Shown in pieces: positions 35,532-43,993 of a stretch of 64,000 nt of DNA. Under the pieces are notes generated by a model, which saw only the letters and a program-made list of their open reading frames with translations, was not told the DNA's origin and ran no database searches. Origin of the DNA: Acidimicrobiales bacterium mtb01 (GTDB lineage: Bacteria > Actinomycetota > Acidimicrobiia > Acidimicrobiales > Ilumatobacteraceae); contig NBNI01000006.1 in the NCBI GenBank assembly GCA_004379135.1, forward strand, positions 313,160 through 377,159. The letters are read 5' to 3'. A program made the translations under genes and the position numbers. Numbering within the stretch: the first letter of the stretch is position 1; each line of letters begins with the position of its first letter.

Positions 35532-37499
35532 GTGACTGATTCGGGCCATGCGTACCGGCCCGACATCGACGGCCTGCGCGCCATCGCCGTCGGATCGGTG
35601 GTTCTCTTCCACGCCTTTCCGTGGCTCGTCCCCGGCGGATACGTCGGGGTCGACGTCTTCTTCGTGATCTCGGGTTTCCTGATCACCACCAACATCCTCG
35701 GAGGCCTCTCCACCGGCTCGTTCACGATTCGGGGCTTCTACGACCGCCGTGTGCGGCGCATCTTCCCCGCGCTCGTCACGGTTCTCCTCGCCACCTACGT
35801 ACTTGGGTGGGTTTCGCTATTCGACAGCGAATTCAAGTCGTTGGGCAAGCACATCACCGGCGGTGCGTTCTTCGTCTCGAACCTCTTCCTCTGGGCCGAG
35901 AGCGGATACTTCGACACCGCCTCCGAAGTGAAGCCACTCGTTCACCTGTGGTCGCTCGGCATCGAGGAGCAGTTCTACATCGTGTGGCCGCTAGCGCTCT
36001 GGGCCCTCTTCAAGTTCGGGCGTCGCACGATCGCGCCGACGATCGTTCTCATCGTCGCGTCGTTCGCACTCGGTTTGACATCCATCGACCGTGCTGGCGG
36101 CTACTACTCGCCGCTCAACCGTTTCTGGGAGCTCCTCATCGGCGCGCTGCTGGCGATGCTCACCGTCCGCGGTGTCGCCCTGCCGAATCACCTTCGCAAC
36201 CTGGCATCGACGGTCGGCATGATCGCGATCGTCATGCCCATGTTCGCGCTCGACGGCAACAGCACGTTCCCGGGATGGAACGCCATCGCCCCGACCATCG
36301 GCGCCGCTCTGCTCATCGGAGCCGGCGCCGACAACTGGTGGGGTCGAAGGGTCCTCTCGCTCAAGGGGATGATCTGGATCGGGCTCATCTCGTATCCGCT
36401 GTATCTCTGGCACTGGCCGCTGCTCGTCTACGCCCGGATCATCGCGAGCGGAGTTCCCTCGGCCGGCATTCGCGTGGGTGCGGTCGTCCTCGCGGTGCTC
36501 CTCTCGTACCTCACCTATCGCCTCATCGAGCGCCCGTTGCGATTCCACCGCAATCGCAAGGCGGTGGTGACCGGTCTGGTCGCCGCCATGGCGTTGGTCG
36601 GTGGCATCGGCGCCTTCACCTGGGCCCGCGACGGAGTGCCCCGTCGCGAGTTCAACTCGCTCAACGTGGCCCTCGATCCGGGCGAGGTTCGCGGCATCAA
36701 TGAGATCTCGGCGATCGGCTGTGGCCTCGACGTGACCACCCAGGAACTCTTCACCGACTGCCGCACCGACGTGCGCGGTGCACCCACCTACGCGTTGATC
36801 GGCGACAGCAAGGCATCCACGCTCATCGGCGGTTTCATGCGCACATCGCAGGAAGGACGCTGGTGGACCGTCATCGGCGGCACCAAGGGCATCCAGTCCG
36901 CGGTGCCACTCATCTCAGCCGACCCGGCGCACGAACGCTTCCTTCCGCTCATCGTTCCGGCCGTCGACGCAGTGAACGCCGACCCGAACATCCGCGTCGT
37001 GGTCCTCGAAGGTGCGGTGCGAGCGATGTTCGAATGGCCCGACTTCACCAATTTCGCCTGGCTTCCCGACAGTCCTCTTTACGACAAGGTCGAGGGCGCG
37101 TTGCGCGAGACCGTTCGACGACTCGTCGATGGCGGCAAACAGGTCGTTCTCTACGTCGACAACCCGGCCCTCGCCGCACCGGAGGACTGCACCGACCGTC
37201 GCACCACCGTCGGATTCCTGAATTCGCTCCTCATCGAATCGAATCCGGGCTGCCAGGTGCGTCTCGACGACTTCCTCGCTCACACCGAGCAATATCGCGC
37301 ACTGCTCCAGCGAGTCGTCGACGAATTCGGTGGCCCGGTCTCGGTGTTCGATCCGACCCCGATCCTGTGCGATGAGAACGCCGGCGTGTGCGGCCACGTG
37401 CGCGACGGAGCAAGGCTCTATAGCTACACCGACCACCCGTCCGACGATGCCGCCGACCTGATCGGGACCGAACTCAACGCCTACCTGGCCCGACTCTGA
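35532..37499 (+). CDS. OafA/YrhL-type membrane acyltransferase with SGNH C-terminal domain, 655 aa
   Basis: Start GTG 35532. The N-terminal acyltransferase-3 domain has YRPDIDGLRAIAV, HAFPWLVPGGYVGVDVFFVISGFL (the conserved H and VDxFFVxSGFL) and 9-10 membrane segments, including SLGIEEQFYIVWPL. After about residue 380 a secreted-side SGNH domain begins (ALIGDSKASTL is the block I motif). Such enzymes O-acetylate cell-surface glycans such as LPS, peptidoglycan or teichoic acid. The acceptor here is unknown. Confidence 0.9.
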   Translation: MTDSGHAYRPDIDGLRAIAVGSVVLFHAFPWLVPGGYVGVDVFFVISGFLITTNILGGLSTGSFTIRGFYDRRVRRIFPALVTVLLATYVLGWVSLFDSEFKSLGKHITGGAFFVSNLFLWAESGYFDTASEVKPLVHLWSLGIEEQFYIVWPLALWALFKFGRRTIAPTIVLIVASFALGLTSIDRAGGYYSPLNRFWELLIGALLAMLTVRGVALPNHLRNLASTVGMIAIVMPMFALDGNSTFPGWNAIAPTIGAALLIGAGADNWWGRRVLSLKGMIWIGLISYPLYLWHWPLLVYARIIASGVPSAGIRVGAVVLAVLLSYLTYRLIERPLRFHRNRKAVVTGLVAAMALVGGIGAFTWARDGVPRREFNSLNVALDPGEVRGINEISAIGCGLDVTTQELFTDCRTDVRGAPTYALIGDSKASTLIGGFMRTSQEGRWWTVIGGTKGIQSAVPLISADPAHERFLPLIVPAVDAVNADPNIRVVVLEGAVRAMFEWPDFTNFAWLPDSPLYDKVEGALRETVRRLVDGGKQVVLYVDNPALAAPEDCTDRRTTVGFLNSLLIESNPGCQVRLDDFLAHTEQYRALLQRVVDEFGGPVSVFDPTPILCDENAGVCGHVRDGARLYSYTDHPSDDAADLIGTELNAYLARL

Positions 37500-37606
37500 A
37501 CCGCTCGACGACCGGATTGCCCGACGCCACAGGCAGACTTCTTCCTCGTTTGGTCGGACCCCTCGGTCTTCCGTGAAGATGGGGTTCCTGGTCGACAGGA
37601 CATCCC

Positions 37607-38362
37607 ATGGCACGCCCCCTGCTCCGCACCCTCTTCGCCCTGGCGGCGACTACGTCCTCGTTGGCCTTCGCGACGGGCTCGGCCAACGGCCAGTCACCGC
37701 TCCCCACGAACGACCCGTTGCTCACCACCACCGACGGCACCCGCACCCTCACCGTGTCGAAGAGTCAGGACCTCGACGGCAACGGTGACACGGTGATCGT
37801 CGAAGGCAGTGGTTACGACGTCACCAAGGGCATCTACATCGGATTGTGCGTGAAGCCGACACCGGGTGGCGCACCCTCACCTTGCGGTGGCGGCGCTGAC
37901 CGGGCCGGCACCGGTGGCGCGTCGGTCTGGATTTCGTCCAACCCGCCCGGCTACGGGACGAAGCTCGCCATCCCGTACGGACCCGGTGGAAGTTTCCGCG
38001 TCGAGTTCGGCGTTGGCCCGGCCATCAACGACGTGATCGATTGTCGGGCCGTCGAATGCGCGATCGTCTCCAAGAACGATCACACCATCTACGACGATCG
38101 GTCGCAGGATCTCGTCATTCCCGTGACCTTCACGGGTGACGCTCCCGCCACCACCATTCCCGCGAGCACAGAAGTTGCCGCAACCACCGAGGCGGTCACC
38201 GAGATCACCGTCGATGACAACATGGGCGAACTGACCGCAATCGCAACCGGCCGAGAAGATCGCTCGAACGTCGGTGTCATCGTCTTCTTCGGCGCGGTCG
38301 CGGTCGTGATCCTTGGCGGTGCCATTCTTCTCGCCCGGGCGCGAAAGAACCGCGGTTCATGA
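37607..38362 (+). CDS. Surface protein with HtaA/neocarzinostatin-like domain, probable heme binding, 251 aa
   Basis: A signal peptide (about 1-29, ending near SANGQS), a beta-rich domain (TLTVSKSQDLDGNGDTVIVEGSGYDVTKGIYIGLCVKP, a CGGGADRAG motif, SSNPPGYGTKL, RVEFGVG with paired Cys) and a C-terminal transmembrane helix (about 222-243) with a short basic tail. HtaA-type domains are the heme-capturing surface part of actinobacterial heme uptake. Its stop overlaps the next start by 4 nt, which is a binding protein for a FecCD transporter, so the role in heme or hemophore capture is a strong inference. Confidence 0.75.
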   Translation: MARPLLRTLFALAATTSSLAFATGSANGQSPLPTNDPLLTTTDGTRTLTVSKSQDLDGNGDTVIVEGSGYDVTKGIYIGLCVKPTPGGAPSPCGGGADRAGTGGASVWISSNPPGYGTKLAIPYGPGGSFRVEFGVGPAINDVIDCRAVECAIVSKNDHTIYDDRSQDLVIPVTFTGDAPATTIPASTEVAATTEAVTEITVDDNMGELTAIATGREDRSNVGVIVFFGAVAVVILGGAILLARARKNRGS

Positions 38363-39237
38363 AGCGCCTGGTCTCGTCGATCGTCATCGCCGCGGCGCTG
38401 ACCGCGGGCTGCTCGAGTTCCGACACCTCCCGAGAGACATCCGGTGAGCGCATCGTCACCCTCACCGCCGGGCTCACCGAAGCGGTGTTCGCTCTCGGTG
38501 CCGGCGACATGGTGGTGGCACGCGACATCTCGAGCACCATCACCGAAGCGGAATCTCTTCCGATCGTGACGACCGCTCACGACATCAACGTCGAAGCTTT
38601 GCTGGCCGTTCGACCCACGCTGATCCTCATCGACGAGGACACCGGTCCCGAAACGGCTCTGGATCAGATCGAAGCAACCGGTGTTCGCATCGAGTTGGTC
38701 GACAACGCCACCACCGTCGACGAGATCGTTCCGCGTCTCGAACGCGTGGCCGAGATTCTCGGTCTCGAGGATCGTGCTGCGCGTCTCGGCGAAGCGATCT
38801 CGGCCGACCTCGCTCGGATCCGCAGCGACGATTCACTCGCCGATGTCCGAGTCGCCTTCTTGTATCTGCGCGGACCGGCCGGCGTGTACTTGATCGGTGG
38901 TCCCGGTTCGGGCCCCGACTCGATCATCGCCGCTGCCGGCGCCGCCGACGCCGGATCAGCCGTCGGACTCGACCTGGCGTTCACACCGCTCACACCCGAA
39001 GCGATGGTGGAAGCGGCCCCCGATGTTCTCCTCGTCACCACGACCGGCCTCGATTCGGTGAACGGAATCAGCGGTCTCGTCGAGTTGGCTGGCGTCGCGC
39101 AGACGCCCGCCGGCAAAGCCCGTCGAGTGATCACCGCCGAAGACGGCCTCCTCTTCAGTTTCGGACCGCGCACCCCTAGCCTGATCGAGAGTCTTCGCCA
39201 GGAGATCGCCGCCGAAATGGAGAAGGCCGTTCCGTGA
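38359..39237 (+). CDS. hmuT: Heme/iron ABC transporter substrate-binding lipoprotein (HmuT-like), 292 aa
   Basis: Lipobox LTAGC (Cys18), then RIVTLTAGLTEAVFALGAGDMVVARDISSTI: the class III binding-protein fold used for siderophores, vitamin B12 and heme. RPTLILIDEDTG, a helical backbone and TPLTPEAMVEAAPDVLLV are usual HmuT-type segments. The symbol is given for the operon context; the ligand could also be a siderophore. Overlaps the surface gene and the permease by 4 nt. Confidence 0.87.
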   Translation: MKRLVSSIVIAAALTAGCSSSDTSRETSGERIVTLTAGLTEAVFALGAGDMVVARDISSTITEAESLPIVTTAHDINVEALLAVRPTLILIDEDTGPETALDQIEATGVRIELVDNATTVDEIVPRLERVAEILGLEDRAARLGEAISADLARIRSDDSLADVRVAFLYLRGPAGVYLIGGPGSGPDSIIAAAGAADAGSAVGLDLAFTPLTPEAMVEAAPDVLLVTTTGLDSVNGISGLVELAGVAQTPAGKARRVITAEDGLLFSFGPRTPSLIESLRQEIAAEMEKAVP

Positions 39238-40283
39238 ACAAGGAAGCCCGCACGACAGTCGATCCGAAGATCGTCGGGCTCATCCTCCTTCTGCTCCTCC
39301 TCACCACCATCGTCGTCTCCGCGATCGTGGGCGCGTACGACGTGTCTCCGTCCGAAGTGGTTCGCACGATTCTTCGGCGCACCAATCTGATGGGCGGCTC
39401 GGCCAGCGACCCGGTGGCCGACGAACTCATCTGGTACGTGCGTCTGCCGCGCATCATCCTCGGTGTTCTGGTTGGCGCTTCACTCGCCACCGCCGGTGCG
39501 GTGATGCAAGGAGCGTTCGCCAACCCGTTGTCCGAGCCCGGCATCGTCGGCGTGTCGTCGGGAGCCATGGCGGCGGCGGCCCTCCAGATCGTCACCGGCT
39601 TCGCGCCGTTCGGCATCTGGACACTCCCGATCGCCGCATTCATCGGCGGACTCATCTCCGTTGCCGTGGTGTATTCCACAGCGCGCTTCGACGGGCGTAC
39701 CGAAGTGCTCACTCTCATCCTGATGGGCGTAGCCCTCAACGCCATCGCCGGCGCGTTCATCGGACTTCTCGCCTACGTGGCCGATGACTCGTCGTTGCGC
39801 TCGCTCACCTCGTGGACACTCGGTTCACTGTCGCAAAGCACGTGGGAGAAGGTCTGCATCGTCGCGCCCACCGCCACGATCGGAATCATCGGCGCAATCT
39901 GCCTGAGTCGCACGCTCGACTTGCTCTCGCTCGGCGATCGCGCGGCGCGGCACGTGGGCGTGAACGTCGAGCGTGCACGCATTCAGGTGCTCCTCGTCGT
40001 GGCCATCCTGGCCGGATCGGCAGTGGCGGTGTCGGGCATCGTTCTCTTCGTTGGTCTGTTGGTGCCGCACGTGGTTCGTCTCTTCGTGGGCCCGCGCCAC
40101 AAGTACGTGCTGCCGTTGTCGGTTCTTTTCGGCTCGGTCGTGGTCGCGCTCGCGGATGTGCTCGCCCGCAACATCGTCGAACCTTCCGAACTGCCGCTCG
40201 GTGTTCTCACCTCGATCATCGGCGCCCCGGTGTTCATCTGGCAGTTGCGTCGACTGCGCTCGCGACAGGGTGGCTGGGCATGA
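39234..40283 (+). CDS. hmuU: FecCD-family permease of the heme/iron ABC transporter (HmuU-like), 349 aa
   Basis: About nine membrane helices; LPRIILGVLVGASLATAGAVMQGAFANPLSEPGIVGVSSGA is the hallmark first part of FecCD permeases, and GLLVPHVVRLFVGPRHKYVLPLSVLFGSVVVALADVLAR is the conserved end. It overlaps hmuT and hmuV by 4 nt each. Confidence 0.93.
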   Translation: MNKEARTTVDPKIVGLILLLLLLTTIVVSAIVGAYDVSPSEVVRTILRRTNLMGGSASDPVADELIWYVRLPRIILGVLVGASLATAGAVMQGAFANPLSEPGIVGVSSGAMAAAALQIVTGFAPFGIWTLPIAAFIGGLISVAVVYSTARFDGRTEVLTLILMGVALNAIAGAFIGLLAYVADDSSLRSLTSWTLGSLSQSTWEKVCIVAPTATIGIIGAICLSRTLDLLSLGDRAARHVGVNVERARIQVLLVVAILAGSAVAVSGIVLFVGLLVPHVVRLFVGPRHKYVLPLSVLFGSVVVALADVLARNIVEPSELPLGVLTSIIGAPVFIWQLRRLRSRQGGWA

Positions 40284-41071
40284 GCACGATCACGGCTCAG
40301 AACGCCAGCCTCGAGCGCGAGGGTGCCGTGCTTTGCTCCGGAGTCACCTGCTCGTTCTCGAGTGGCGAACTGGTGGCGGTCGTGGGCCCCAACGGCGCCG
40401 GCAAATCGAGTCTCCTGGCACTGCTGGCCGGAGACGTCGAGCCCGCGAACGGTGCGGTCAATCTCGACGGTCGTTCGATGCGCGATTTCGCACCCGTCGA
40501 GCTCGCGCGTCAACGTGCGGTTCTCACGCAGACCAACGTCGTGGCATTCCCGTTCTCGGTTCGAGAAGTCGTGTCGATGGGCCGCTTCGCCTGGAAGTCA
40601 CGCGAGAGTGCCGTCGACGACACCACGGTTGTCAACGCGGCGATGGAGGCCACCGACATCGCACACCTCGCGCAGCGACGCATCACCACGTTGTCGGGTG
40701 GCGAGATCGCCCGTGTCGCGCTGGCCCGCGTGCTGGCGCAGGACACCAAGATCATCCTTCTCGACGAACCAACCGCGTCGCTCGACATCAAGCACCAAGA
40801 GATGGTCCTCGAGTTGCTTCGCCAGAAGGCGTCCAACGGAACCCTCGTGATCATCGTCGTCCACGATCTCGAAGCCGCGGCGTCGATCGCCGATCGACTC
40901 CTGGTGATGGTCAATGGTCACATCGTCGCCGATGGATCGCCGCAACAGGTGCTCTCATCTGCTTTGTTGTCCGAGGTGTACGACTACCCCATCGACGTGG
41001 CGACAAGTTCTCTGACTGGACAGTTGGAGATCCGTCCGAAACGATCTGGTTCCCCCCGCCAGTCTTCGTGA
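40280..41071 (+). CDS. hmuV: ATP-binding protein of the heme/iron ABC transporter (HmuV-like), 263 aa
   Basis: Walker A GPNGAGKSS, signature LSGGEIARV, Walker B KIILLDEPTASLD, and the switch His in VVHDLEAAASIADRLLVM. It is a FecE-type ATPase by position and family. A 17-bp gap separates it from the next lipoprotein gene. Confidence 0.94.
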   Translation: MSTITAQNASLEREGAVLCSGVTCSFSSGELVAVVGPNGAGKSSLLALLAGDVEPANGAVNLDGRSMRDFAPVELARQRAVLTQTNVVAFPFSVREVVSMGRFAWKSRESAVDDTTVVNAAMEATDIAHLAQRRITTLSGGEIARVALARVLAQDTKIILLDEPTASLDIKHQEMVLELLRQKASNGTLVIIVVHDLEAAASIADRLLVMVNGHIVADGSPQQVLSSALLSEVYDYPIDVATSSLTGQLEIRPKRSGSPRQSS

Positions 41072-41087
41072 ACTCGTAAAGGACTTC

Positions 41088-41711
41088 GTGATGCTCCCCT
41101 CGGCTCGCCGTCTCATGCGCACCGCCGTCATCCCCGTCGTGATCTTCGCGCTCGCTTCGTGCGGTGGCTCGTCGGACGATTCGACATCGTCGGCAGCCCC
41201 CGAAACATCGGCGGTCGAAACAACCGCGGCTCCCACCACCGAGGCACCCACCACAACGGTGGCACCGGCTGGTGCATCGGTGGAAATCGTGGAGGGCAAC
41301 TCGGTCTCCTCGGCGAATGGTCCGGTCGATGTCACCGTCGTCGGCAAGGGTTTCACCGATCTGTCGGTCGGCAATCGTCCGCCGCTCGATGGACTGCCCA
41401 CTGGTGTGTATGTCGTGTTCGGATGGTTCGACGAGAACTGGAAGCCGTCGGCTGGAGTCGGAACCGATGCCCGCCGCTTCGTGTTCGAGACGCAGTCATG
41501 GGCGATGCCCGATGAATCGCGCGCGGTCCTCGACCCGACTAATCAACTCGAGAACGTGTACACGCTGAGTCCGGAAGGCGACTTCACCGTGACGATTCCG
41601 GTCGACTGCTCGCTCGCTGGCGAAGGCATCATGGCCATCGCGGTGTACCCGGCCAGCGGAGCCATCCAGGCCGACCACGAGTTCCTGCTGCCGATCACCT
41701 GCACCGCCTGA
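41088..41711 (+). CDS. Lipoprotein with HtaA-like domain, 207 aa
   Basis: Lipobox ALASC (Cys25) followed by a Thr/Pro/Ala linker. The mature domain (VEIVEGNSVSSANGPVDVTVVGKGFTDL, GVYVVFGWFDENWKPSAGVGTDARRF, SWAMPD) resembles HtaA-type heme-binding domains, with a conserved Tyr/Trp pattern. Two Cys (VDCSL, ITCTA) may form a disulfide. As the last gene of the hmu operon it may serve as a second heme receptor. Start GTG 41088 or ATG 41091. Confidence 0.72.
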   Translation: MMLPSARRLMRTAVIPVVIFALASCGGSSDDSTSSAAPETSAVETTAAPTTEAPTTTVAPAGASVEIVEGNSVSSANGPVDVTVVGKGFTDLSVGNRPPLDGLPTGVYVVFGWFDENWKPSAGVGTDARRFVFETQSWAMPDESRAVLDPTNQLENVYTLSPEGDFTVTIPVDCSLAGEGIMAIAVYPASGAIQADHEFLLPITCTA

Positions 41712-41727
41712 CCGGGCGCGCAAGCGG

Positions 41728-42786
41728 TCAGAAGGCGTCCGGCCCGTCAAGGGCCAATTGGATCGCGGCTGCCATCTGCGGTGCTCGGTAACGGGAGAAC
41801 TGATCCGACACGTGGTTGTAATCGCGGTAGACGATCCGACCGTTGATGAGCACCGGGCACACCTCGGCGGTGCAGAACCAGTCCACCGGGTTGACGAACG
41901 TCGCACCATGCTCGGAGGCGACGCGCTCGAACATCTCGATCTTCTTCGGGAACTCGGCGGCTGAACGCGCGTTCGAACACTTCGACACATCCGTCCGATT
42001 GGCGCGGATGCAGGGCGGGATGTCGGCACCGTTCGTCTTCGGTGTTTCCCCGATGATCAGCACCTTGGTTCCCGGTCCGGCCACGTTCTCGATCGAACGG
42101 CCCAGACCCGCGCGCCAACCTTCCAACCCACCGCCATTGGTCTGCTTGTAACGAGTGAGCATCGGATATATCACGAGGTCAGGGGCGAGTTCTCGAATGG
42201 CTTTCCAGCCGTTGCGTCGGAACTCGTTGCATTCGGGGTACGCGAGTTCGGCACCATCGCGCGCGCCGTCCTCGCGACGAAACGTCGTCACGTCGGCCGC
42301 CGGACACGACGTCTTCGTCATCGAGATCAACTTCCAGTGGTTGGTGCGGGCAGCAACTTCGAGGGCGCCGAACCACTGCGCGGCATGGCTGTCACCCGTG
42401 AAGACAATCACCGTGTCGCTCGTGAGATCACCGAACTCGCAGAAGACGGGAGTCACCGCGCCGACACCGGCATGACATCCCATGTCGTACAAAGCCGGCT
42501 CGGAGAAGGCCGCCCCGCCGAGGGGCACCCCGTCGGGAACGGGTCCGAGCAGAGCGGCTTCGGCGACATCGTCGAACAGGCCCGCGATCTGTACGGGCAC
42601 GGTGGTGGTCGTCGGGGCCAGGGTCGTGGTGGGGGCTTGCGTCGTCGGCTCGGGCGCGGCCACTGTCGTCGGTGCACTGGTGGCCGGCTCGGTCAGCGCC
42701 ACCGAGCGGCTGCTCTCTGGCGAACCGCAGGCCGCGATACCCACCAGGGTGAATACCACACTCACCGGGATCCAGCGCCTGACCAC
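41728..42786 (-). CDS. SGNH-domain lipoprotein (AlgX/OafA SGNH-like), 352 aa
   Basis: The lipobox IAAC gives a lipidated Cys20 after a short signal peptide, and a Thr/Pro-rich linker follows. The domain begins VIVFTGDSHAAQWFGALEVAA (block I GDS) and ends WFCTAEVCPVLINGRIVYRDYNHVSDQF (block V DxxH type: YRDYNHVS). It is the SGNH domain often fused to acyltransferase-3 proteins, here alone and secreted. It may accept or remove acetyl groups on cell-wall glycans. Start is GTG 42786 by preference; an upstream frame exists. Confidence 0.82.
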   Translation of the reverse strand: MVRRWIPVSVVFTLVGIAACGSPESSRSVALTEPATSAPTTVAAPEPTTQAPTTTLAPTTTTVPVQIAGLFDDVAEAALLGPVPDGVPLGGAAFSEPALYDMGCHAGVGAVTPVFCEFGDLTSDTVIVFTGDSHAAQWFGALEVAARTNHWKLISMTKTSCPAADVTTFRREDGARDGAELAYPECNEFRRNGWKAIRELAPDLVIYPMLTRYKQTNGGGLEGWRAGLGRSIENVAGPGTKVLIIGETPKTNGADIPPCIRANRTDVSKCSNARSAAEFPKKIEMFERVASEHGATFVNPVDWFCTAEVCPVLINGRIVYRDYNHVSDQFSRYRAPQMAAAIQLALDGPDAF

Positions 42787-42876
42787 CCCCTCACGGTACC
42801 GACGTTCCGCCTGCTCAGGGGCTGTTTCCCGGCCCGATCGCAACACAATCGTCATACTCGTTAGCCTCGAACAGCG

Positions 42877-43980
42877 ATGGCCCGCGCCACTTCCTCACTG
42901 CGCCGGCAGTTCCTGGTCGCCACCGTGGTGGCCGGACTCCTGACCGGACTTCCCGGAGTCCTCCTGCCGGCCGCCCAGGCCGGTTCGGTCGAGGACGCCC
43001 GGCGCAAGGTGCAGCGCATGGCCGACGCACTCGAGGCCGCCGAAGACGAAGTGGACGTTCTGGCCGAAGACCTCGTGACTGCCCTGAACGACCGCGACAC
43101 CCTCGAGATCGAGATCGTCGCCACGGAAGGCGAAATCTCGGCGAAGCAATCCGAACTCGATGGGGTGCAGGCGCAGATGTCGGAAGTCGCCGTGCAGTCG
43201 TTCGTCGGCGGTGGCCGCGGTGGAAGCATCACCAATCTCTTGTCACCCGGGGTCGGACCGAACGAATCGGTGCAGAAGCAGACCCTCACCGAGATGGCGC
43301 TCAACGCCGGGTTCATCAGCACCGACGAACTCGATGCGCTGGTGACCGATCTCGAGAATCTGCAGAAGAAGCTCGGACGTCAGCGCGATCGCGCGGCCGA
43401 ATTGGCCGAACAGATCGAGAAGAAGAAGACGGCCGCTGAGGACAAGATCGAGAAGTACACGGCGATGAAGGCGAAGGCCGAACGCGAACTCGGTCAAGCG
43501 CTTCGCGCCGAGCAACAGCGACGTGCCGACGCAGCGGCCCGGGCCGCGCGTAGTCAAGCCGGATCGTTCACGTCGCGGCGTGGCAACGGTTCGCTCGTCT
43601 TCGATCGATCGTCCATTCCGCCCGCGAGCTCGCGCGCTCAAATCGCGATCGCAGCCGCTCGCAGCCAGGTCGGCGTTCCGTACATCGCCTACAAGGCCAT
43701 CGAAGGCGTGGGTTTCGACTGCTCCGGACTCACGATGTGGGCGTGGGCCCAAGCAGGCGTCTCACTTCCTCACCAGTCGCGACGCCAGGCCAACACAACC
43801 CCGCGCATCCCGATCGAATACATCGAGCCCGGTGACCTGGTGTACTTCCACAACCCGATCTCGCACGTCGGCATCTACATCGGCAACGGCATGATGATCG
43901 ACGCACCGGCCACCGGCAAGGACGTGCGCATCGCGCCGGTTCGCTTCGAACGCGTCGTAGCCGTCACCCGTCCCGGCTGA
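42877..43980 (+). CDS. NlpC/P60 cell-wall peptidase with N-terminal coiled coil, 367 aa
   Basis: Signal peptide 1-36, then a long coiled coil (about 37-225, RKVQRMADALEAAEDEVDVLAEDLVT and later KKLGRQRDRAAELAEQIEKKKTAAEDKI) and a C-terminal NlpC/P60 domain with catalytic Cys282 (FDCSGLT) and His330 (ISHVGIYIG). Such coiled-coil/NlpC enzymes (RipA or CwlO class) cut the D-Glu-mDAP bond during cell separation. Confidence 0.93.
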   Translation: MARATSSLRRQFLVATVVAGLLTGLPGVLLPAAQAGSVEDARRKVQRMADALEAAEDEVDVLAEDLVTALNDRDTLEIEIVATEGEISAKQSELDGVQAQMSEVAVQSFVGGGRGGSITNLLSPGVGPNESVQKQTLTEMALNAGFISTDELDALVTDLENLQKKLGRQRDRAAELAEQIEKKKTAAEDKIEKYTAMKAKAERELGQALRAEQQRRADAAARAARSQAGSFTSRRGNGSLVFDRSSIPPASSRAQIAIAAARSQVGVPYIAYKAIEGVGFDCSGLTMWAWAQAGVSLPHQSRRQANTTPRIPIEYIEPGDLVYFHNPISHVGIYIGNGMMIDAPATGKDVRIAPVRFERVVAVTRPG

Positions 43981-43993
43981 TTCGCTTCACGGG

